Source of the DNA: Thermoplasmata archaeon
GTDB lineage: Archaea; Thermoplasmatota; Thermoplasmata; Lutacidiplasmatales; UBA184
NCBI GenBank assembly: GCA_027306505.1
Contig: DAHUZP010000032.1
Span: 1-56,399, forward strand
Direction of reading: 5' to 3'
DNA: 56,399 bases
Positions 51,611-56,399 of this stretch are shown here, piece after piece; the stretch's first letter is position 1, and each line of letters starts with the position of its first letter. Below the pieces are notes generated by a model that worked only from the letters and a program-made list of their open reading frames with translations, was not told the origin of the DNA and did not search any database. Made by a program: the position numbers and the translations under genes.

Positions 51611-52687
51611 TCAGCGCTCCTCGATCGTCTCCTGCACGGCCATGCCGAAGTGTCGGGCGGGTGGGAGCTCGACGCCCAACAGGCGGTCCTTCGCGTGAAG
51701 CTCCTGGACCGGTCGCGGGCCCCGGGGGGTCACGAGCCGGACCGTCTCGGCCTCCTGAGCGAACAGGGTGTACCGGCGGGAACCGATCGAGGTCTCCACC
51801 AAGGCAAAGGGTCGCCGCTCGATCTTGAGCCGGCCCACTCGGACGGCGCGTGGCCGTCCCCGCGGTGGCGCCACCACGACCTGGTCCCCGGCCTCTAGCT
51901 CGGTCAGGTACCGCGTGGTCCCGTCCGCCAAGAGCGTGTAGGAGTGTACCGCCCCGGCGTTGACCCGGAAGGGGCGCGGGCGCGTGTAACGGGAACCTTC
52001 CGCCTCCGAGGCGACCAGCAGGAGGAAGCCTCCCTGGCTCCCCACGAACAGTCCCTCGTCCGGTCTCAGGAGGCTCGTCGTGTCCACGACGACACGCTCC
52101 CCAATCCCTCCGGGGACGATCCGCCGCACCTGGGCGACCTTCCATGAGAGCTCGAGCCTGGGGTGCTCCAAGTGGCGCTCCAGCGTGTCGATCTCCTCCT
52201 GGCTGTGCACCAGCAGCACGGCGGCGTCGGACCCGTGCTCCAGGGCCCCGAGCATCCCGGGGACCGTTTCGATGCTGGGAGCCTGGACCCAGAGCGCCCC
52301 CTCGGGTCCCCGGGGGGAGCTCTGTCGCATCGCGATCAGGTTCTCCAGGGGGATGACGCGCTCTCCGCTGAACACGACCAGCACGAGCGGTCGACTGGAG
52401 AGGGCCCGGATGACCCCGGGAAGGTCGGAGGGGCGTTCGACTTGGCGCACCTCCCCGTCAGCGCCCCCTCCGGGGAACACGAGGGTCGCGCCGCGACGCA
52501 GGACCACCTCCCGTCCCTCGGCGGAGCGGGAGGGTCCCCCCGACGTGACGAGGAACCGGCGGAAGCCTCGTCGCTCTCCATAGGCCCGAAGGCGGGTCCC
52601 CAGGGCGCCGCCGGGAAGCTCCAGGACGACACGAGAGCGCTCCACGGTCGTGCTCACCCGGTGACCCGGGGCCTCCATCGCATGCAT
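51611..52687 (-). CDS. aroB': 3-dehydroquinate synthase II (archaeal type)
   Basis: A 358-aa enzyme of the archaeal DHQ synthase family. It converts 2-amino-3,7-dideoxy-D-threo-hept-6-ulosonate to 3-dehydroquinate by NAD-dependent oxidative deamination and cyclisation. The diagnostic block is in the C-terminal half: EGLFVGSQGGFLLLVASEAE, then RPRPFRVNAGAVHSYTL and YLTELEAGD. The length fits the family (about 350-380 aa). Two ATGs, 52687 and 52678, are possible starts. It follows the ADTH synthase gene by 25 nt. Confidence 0.93.
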   Translation of the reverse strand: MHAMEAPGHRVSTTVERSRVVLELPGGALGTRLRAYGERRGFRRFLVTSGGPSRSAEGREVVLRRGATLVFPGGGADGEVRQVERPSDLPGVIRALSSRPLVLVVFSGERVIPLENLIAMRQSSPRGPEGALWVQAPSIETVPGMLGALEHGSDAAVLLVHSQEEIDTLERHLEHPRLELSWKVAQVRRIVPGGIGERVVVDTTSLLRPDEGLFVGSQGGFLLLVASEAEGSRYTRPRPFRVNAGAVHSYTLLADGTTRYLTELEAGDQVVVAPPRGRPRAVRVGRLKIERRPFALVETSIGSRRYTLFAQEAETVRLVTPRGPRPVQELHAKDRLLGVELPPARHFGMAVQETIEER

Positions 52688-52712
52688 CGGACGAGGCGGA
52701 CCGACCTCGAGG

Positions 52713-53495
52713 TCATTTTGCCTCTTTGGGAGGGAGGGTGGGGTTCCCCCCGCCCGAGAGCAGCTGGGCGACCCGCCGGGCGGTGGCGCTCACGTCGTGG
52801 GCCTGGAAAAGGTTGCGGCCGATGCAGATCCCCCGGGCGCCTGCGGTCATGGACTCCCTGACGAGCTTCAGCAGGTCCTCCTCGCGGTCCATCCGCGGCC
52901 CTCCCCCCACGAGGACCGGTACCGGTGTAGAGTCGACCACCTGGCGGAAGCCCTCTACGCTCGGGAAGTTGGTCTTGGCGATGTCCGCTCCGAGGTCGGC
53001 CACCGCCCGGCAGGCGTGGGCGATCGCGCTCGCGTCGAGCTCCTTCCCCTTCTGTTTCACGTAGGACATGCAGAGGAGCGGCATGCCGAGCGCTTCGCAG
53101 GCCTCAGCCGTGTGACCCAGGTCCTCCAACATCTCGCCTTCGGCGGGGTCGCCGAAGTTGACCTGGACGCTCACCAGGTCCGCCCCGAGCCGCACCGCCT
53201 CCTGGACGGTCCCGGCGATCCGCTTGCGGCCGGAATCCGGGGCGAGGCTCGTCGAGGCGGAGAGGTGGACCCCCAAGAGCGTACTGGGGAGGATCTCGTG
53301 TTGGACCTCCCGTACCGCGCCCTTGTGAACGATGAGGCAACGTGCGCCCCCCTCCTGCAACGCCTTGGCCGTGGGTCCCAGACGGGCCAGGCCTGCGATC
53401 GGGCCGACGGAGAGGCTGTGGTCGAGCGGCACCGCGAAAAGCGTGGACCGCGGGCCCGGGAAGAGTCGTCTCAGCCTCAGCTCCTTTCCGCTCAT
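52713..53495 (-). CDS. aroA': 2-amino-3,7-dideoxy-D-threo-hept-6-ulosonate synthase (AroA')
   Basis: A 260-aa class I aldolase-like enzyme that condenses L-aspartate semialdehyde with 6-deoxy-5-ketofructose 1-phosphate, the archaeal alternative to DAHP synthase. AVPLDHSLSVGP contains the catalytic Asp near residue 25. The Schiff-base Lys is in GADIAKTNFP near 168, and the phosphate sites are VLVGGGPRM and GICIGRNLFQ. It heads the cluster; a strong AAAGGAGG ribosome-binding site precedes the ATG by about 9 nt. Assignment over fructose-bisphosphate aldolase rests on the adjacent DHQ synthase II and on the motifs. Confidence 0.93.
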   Translation of the reverse strand: MSGKELRLRRLFPGPRSTLFAVPLDHSLSVGPIAGLARLGPTAKALQEGGARCLIVHKGAVREVQHEILPSTLLGVHLSASTSLAPDSGRKRIAGTVQEAVRLGADLVSVQVNFGDPAEGEMLEDLGHTAEACEALGMPLLCMSYVKQKGKELDASAIAHACRAVADLGADIAKTNFPSVEGFRQVVDSTPVPVLVGGGPRMDREEDLLKLVRESMTAGARGICIGRNLFQAHDVSATARRVAQLLSGGGNPTLPPKEAK

Positions 53496-53783
53496 CGGTT
53501 CGTGCCTCCTTTTCCCCGCGGCTCCTTCGAGGGGGGGGGAGGTACCGGACCGGCCAACCCTTCAAAGCTTCGCAGAGCCCCCGGAAGGTGGCCGGTACGG
53601 CCCCTCCGCTCACCACCAAGGTCCGCGTCGTCGACCGACCGGGGACGACACCCCAAGGGGCCCCGCCTCGCAACCGGTCATCTCTGTTAGAAGGGCGCTC
53701 GCGGTATTTCATCCTCTCCGACCCCGCCCCGACCCCCCTGCCCTCGCTCCCCGATGGACGGCGTCGTCTCGCGCGGGGTCCGC
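53496..53783 (-). promoter_or_regulatory. Upstream region of the aromatic cluster
   Basis: This 288-nt region should hold the main promoter of the 15-gene cluster. On the minus strand a strong AAAGGAGG lies just before the aroA' ATG. A 7-bp inverted repeat (GTACCGG and CCGGTAC, about 50 nt apart) lies near 53547-53600. No clear TATA box, leader peptide or Trp-codon attenuator was seen. Confidence 0.35.
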
Positions 53784-54611
53784 TCAGAGCAGGGGTCCGA
53801 CGAAGTCCCCGGAGAACTGGACGTCGGAGACGATGATGCTGCAGGACATCGTGTAGAAGGTGTAGGCGCTACCGTCCGCGACGTAGGAATAGGACCCGTT
53901 CCAGGACTGTGAGTCCATGACCGTCCCGGAATGCGAGCTCGTGAGCGTGATCCCCGGCGGAGTTCCGCCGAGGCTCTGGTCGTAGGCCTCGGAGGGGGTG
54001 TCCCACGAGAAAGCGACGTGGTCGCCAGCCTCGAACTGGTAGGTGTTCGCGTTCGACTGGGTGAAGCAGGTGGGGGAGCCCGTAAAGGCGAAGGCCTGGG
54101 ACACGGGAATGGTGAGAAGGCCTGCCATCACCGCGAGGAAGACGACGAAGAGGAGGACCAGTATGGTGCGTAGTCGACGGGGGAGCATCAGCTCCGGGAG
54201 GCTGCGCTGGCGGGCGGCCTTCCACTCTCTCGCGATCCTTCGCGTGGCGGGGTCTTGGGAGTGAGCGGCACGCGTCCACGGGGGCTCCGGGGGTGGGTAG
54301 TGGAGCCAGCCGGCGGGCCGACGCGAGATCGTGACGGCCCTGGGCGGGCCCGACCGTTCGCGCGGGGAGCCGCGAGCAGGCTTACCACGTTCCTCCTCCC
54401 GCTCCCGATCGTACTCCTTGCGGCGCTCAGGGTCGCTCAGGGTCTCGTAGGCTTCCGTCAGTGCCCGGAAGTTCACCTTGGCGACCTCCGGGTCGCCCTT
54501 GTAGACGTCCGGATGGTACTGACGGACCCCTTTGCGGTAGGCCGAACGGATTCGGTCGGTCGAGGCGGTGGGGGGAACGTTTAGCAACCGGTAGAGGTCC
54601 CTATCGACCAT
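53784..54611 (-). CDS. Membrane-anchored J-domain protein with extracellular domain
   Basis: A 275-aa protein. Residues 1-65 are a J domain (DLYRLLNVPPTAS, YRKGVRQYHPDVYKGD with the HPD triad, YETLSDPERRKEYD). A basic Pro/Arg linker follows. One transmembrane helix lies at about 150-172 (ILVLLFVVFLAVMAGLL), and the last 95 residues are a Ser/Thr/Gly-rich beta-type domain that should lie outside the cell, with two Cys. The J domain would stay cytoplasmic and recruit DnaK/Hsp70 to the membrane. No dnaK or grpE is near. It lies upstream of, and in line with, the aromatic cluster, 288 nt away. Confidence 0.8.
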   Translation of the reverse strand: MVDRDLYRLLNVPPTASTDRIRSAYRKGVRQYHPDVYKGDPEVAKVNFRALTEAYETLSDPERRKEYDREREEERGKPARGSPRERSGPPRAVTISRRPAGWLHYPPPEPPWTRAAHSQDPATRRIAREWKAARQRSLPELMLPRRLRTILVLLFVVFLAVMAGLLTIPVSQAFAFTGSPTCFTQSNANTYQFEAGDHVAFSWDTPSEAYDQSLGGTPPGITLTSSHSGTVMDSQSWNGSYSYVADGSAYTFYTMSCSIIVSDVQFSGDFVGPLL

Positions 54612-54738
54612 GGGCCCGTCGTGCCAAGGGGTCGGTACGTGCATGGCGGGCAAGGCGAATTAGACTTCCGGCCCCGTTCCACTCCACCGTCCCCGATAGG
54701 TGGGTGGCCGCCTCCGGCCCTCCAAAGGGCGGCTCCGC

Positions 54739-55218
54739 TCAGCTAAGGAGCTCTTCGGCGGCGGGCGCCGGTGAGGCGGCCACCCTCTCGTCGTGCCCCT
54801 GGCCGGGGGCGAGGATGACCGATCGGACGGTGACCGGGATGCCCGCGCGCTCGTAGAGGACCCCCACCGGACAGGTCCTCAGGGTGATCCGGAGGGCGGT
54901 CTCCACGGCCTCAGGGTCCGAGGTGGTCACGATGACCGCCCGACCCCCGACGGAGCTGAGGGTCGGTGCCCCCCGGGAACGGTTCCCCTCCAGGTCGACC
55001 TCCATGGACTCGAAGGTCAGCCTACGCTTGTGGGCGACCAAGGCGAAGATGGTCGTGATGCAACCCGCCAAGGAAAGCAGGTTGAGCTCCAGCGCAGAGG
55101 TGGAAGCGTCCTCCCCTCCCTCGTCCTTTGGCAGGTCGACCGACACCACATGCCCTCGGCCATCCTCAAGCCTGGTCCTGAACCCCTTCTCCCAACGACC
55201 TGCCGCTCGCAGTGTCAT
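54739..55218 (-). CDS. OsmC/Ohr family protein
   Basis: A 159-aa protein of the OsmC-like peroxidase fold. The two redox cysteines are in SLAGCITTIF near residue 53 and RTCPVGVLY near 115, with the N-terminal Arg-containing strand before them. Family members reduce organic hydroperoxides. The C-terminal Ala/Glu tail is variable. It precedes the J-domain gene on the same strand, 127 nt away. Both could belong to stress protection. Confidence 0.85.
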   Translation of the reverse strand: MTLRAAGRWEKGFRTRLEDGRGHVVSVDLPKDEGGEDASTSALELNLLSLAGCITTIFALVAHKRRLTFESMEVDLEGNRSRGAPTLSSVGGRAVIVTTSDPEAVETALRITLRTCPVGVLYERAGIPVTVRSVILAPGQGHDERVAASPAPAAEELLS

Positions 55219-55485
55219 GACGGGTTAGACGCGGGAAAGGGTTCTTGGATGCGAGGTGAACGGCGATTCACCTACTTGCTCTGGAGCGCCGCGGAGTTTC
55301 CTGGGCCCCGAAACGGTCCCCCCGAGCCCATGCACGTACAGGTCCGACGTCTACCTCCGGGCCACTGGCTTTGGGGTCATCGGCCGCCATATGCCCCCCT
55401 CCACCATCTCCCTACTATCCGGCAATGACCTTGATACCCATGGGGACGATGCCCATGGCTCACGGGCCGATCGTCCCCACGCCAC

Positions 55486-55884
55486 ATTGATGCTTCCTCT
55501 CTCGAGGATCGTCGCCTGAACGACGTGGCCCTCTATCGGAAGGGGGTCCCTCAGGCCGAGGTGGCCCGTCGAGTGGCGGTCTCCCCCCAGGTGGTGAACC
55601 CGTGGGTTCAGCGGTCGGAAAAAATGGGCAATGCCACCCTTCGCTCCTTGCCCAGACCGGGACGCCCTCCATAGGTCCCACGAGAGACCCAGGCCGCGTT
55701 GGCCTCGAGCCTCGTCCAGGGCCCGTTCGCCTACGGGTGCTCGATCGATCTATAGGCCCTCCCCCTTATCGTCGACGTCGTGGAGAAGGAGTGGGGAGCC
55801 CGCTACTCCCAGAGCCGCATGTGGGACATCCTCCGAGCCCGCAGGCTCTCCTGGAAACGCCCACGTCGCCATGCTCGGGAGAAG
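55486..55884 (+). pseudogene. Decayed IS630-type transposase N-terminal part
   Basis: This is a homologue of the intact element's N-terminal protein at 19344. SLEDRRLNDVALYRKGV, QAEVARRVAVSPQVVNPW, then VVEKEWGARYSQSRMWDIL and RRLSWKRPRRHAREK line up with it throughout. The frame is broken by TAG at 55672-55674 and TAG at 55753-55755. After HAREK the similarity ends abruptly and another transposase begins in the same frame. Confidence 0.75.
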
Positions 55885-56399
55885 GGACGGACCTCGGGCG
55901 GTGACGCGCTGGGGCATTGGGACGAGGAGGCGTTGCAGAGGCGAGAGAACCTCGTGGTCCGTCCTTCGGGCGAGCGGCTCTACGCGCAGGCGTGGACCGG
56001 GGCGCTCCTGGGGCAGAGGCAGCTCCGGTTGGCGCTCGTGGTGGATCCCGAGGAGAAGGAGCTGGAGCGGCTGGGGAGGGACGAGAAGGTCCGGGAGCTC
56101 CTGGGGGCACCGGAGAAGGCGCGGGTGCGGGAACTTCGGGTGGAGCTGGGGGTGCAGGACCCGCGTCGGAAGAAGGATGGACGCTACACGCACGGCCTGC
56201 TGGTGAAGAGCCGACGGCGCCGAGGCTTCCAAGTGGACCGGGAGAAGGTGGAGGAGGAGACGCTCCGGGACGGACGGCACTTGCTGTTCAGCACGGACGT
56301 GGACCTCTCGGCGGAGGAGATGTGTCGAGCGTACTTCGAGAGGGACGCCATCGAGAAGAGCTTCAGGACGGCCAAGGGGCCGCTCTCGCTGGCCCCGAT
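55885..56399 (+). pseudogene. IS4/IS1634-type transposase C-terminal part (runs off window)
   Basis: The frame continues uninterrupted from the IS630 remnant to the window edge. Near the end it shows the YREK signature of IS4-superfamily DDE transposases: Tyr, Arg, Glu and Lys in YFERDAIEKSFRTAK, preceded by HLLFSTDVDLSAEEM. The first catalytic Asp region is missing. It looks like the 3' part of a second element joined to the broken IS630 copy by deletion or insertion. Confidence 0.65.

Noticed and set aside
53496..53783. Trp leader peptide or attenuator before the aromatic cluster.
   Set aside because: No short frame with tandem Trp codons and no competing hairpins were seen; archaea rarely use this mechanism.
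1..56399. CRISPR array or cas genes.
   Set aside because: No regularly spaced repeats and no Cas-like proteins were found anywhere in the window.

Overview
The window is 56.4 kb of very GC-rich chromosomal DNA from an archaeon, most likely a Thermoplasmatota-type euryarchaeote. The domain assignment is firm. It carries sn-glycerol-1-phosphate dehydrogenase (egsA) and CDP-archaeol synthase (carS) for archaeal lipids, an archaeal leucyl-tRNA synthetase, UPF0179, a GHMP-type shikimate kinase, the archaeal 2-amino-3,7-dideoxyheptulosonate/dehydroquinate synthase II entry to the aromatic pathway, a tRNA-splicing endonuclease, an intron-bearing tRNA and several TATA-box promoters. The phylum-level guess rests on gene style (DUF835 proteins, fused endonuclease, PKD surface proteins) and is less certain.

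Region by region. 1-7 kb: the end of an ABC ATPase, dCTP deaminase, an AcuC-like deacetylase, a membrane DUF835 protein, a probable winged-helix regulator and a large anchored surface protein. 7-12 kb: leuS diverges from queE, which overlaps a beta-propeller surface protein. 12-18 kb: a decayed IS66 transposase, a large secreted phosphoesterase with PKD domains, then egsA overlapping a UPF0179 gene. 18-25 kb: a sparse, accessory-looking stretch with an unknown gene, a tRNA-Pro(UGG) interrupted by a 34-nt D-loop intron, an intact IS630-type element, small membrane proteins, a Nudix hydrolase, an RNase HI-like protein, an orphan DNA methyltransferase and a broken ATPase. 25-37 kb: an MFS exporter, GTP cyclohydrolase II, a 13-cysteine microprotein, msrB, a response regulator, a DUF2064 transferase, a VOC protein, a 1017-aa STAND ATPase with a DUF835 domain inserted between Walker A and Walker B, then carS, pyrE, endA and a Met/His-rich anchored protein.

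37.0-53.5 kb is one uninterrupted minus-strand run of 15 genes. In transcription order they are ADTH synthase, dehydroquinate synthase II, fused AroD-AroE, shikimate kinase, aroA, aroC, asd, ask, trpE, trpG, trpD, trpC, trpF, trpB and trpA. Most neighbours overlap by ATGA, GTGA or TGATG. Aspartate kinase and aspartate-semialdehyde dehydrogenase make the semialdehyde that the archaeal pathway uses as its first precursor, so the cluster spans almost the whole route from aspartate through chorismate to tryptophan. Upstream lie a membrane-anchored J-domain protein and an OsmC protein. The right edge holds a decayed IS630 copy joined in frame to the C-terminus of an IS4/IS1634-type transposase.

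The most notable items are the tRNA-Pro D-loop intron together with the endonuclease that should process it, the aspartate-to-tryptophan supercluster, the ATPase with a DUF835 insertion, and the 13-Cys microprotein.
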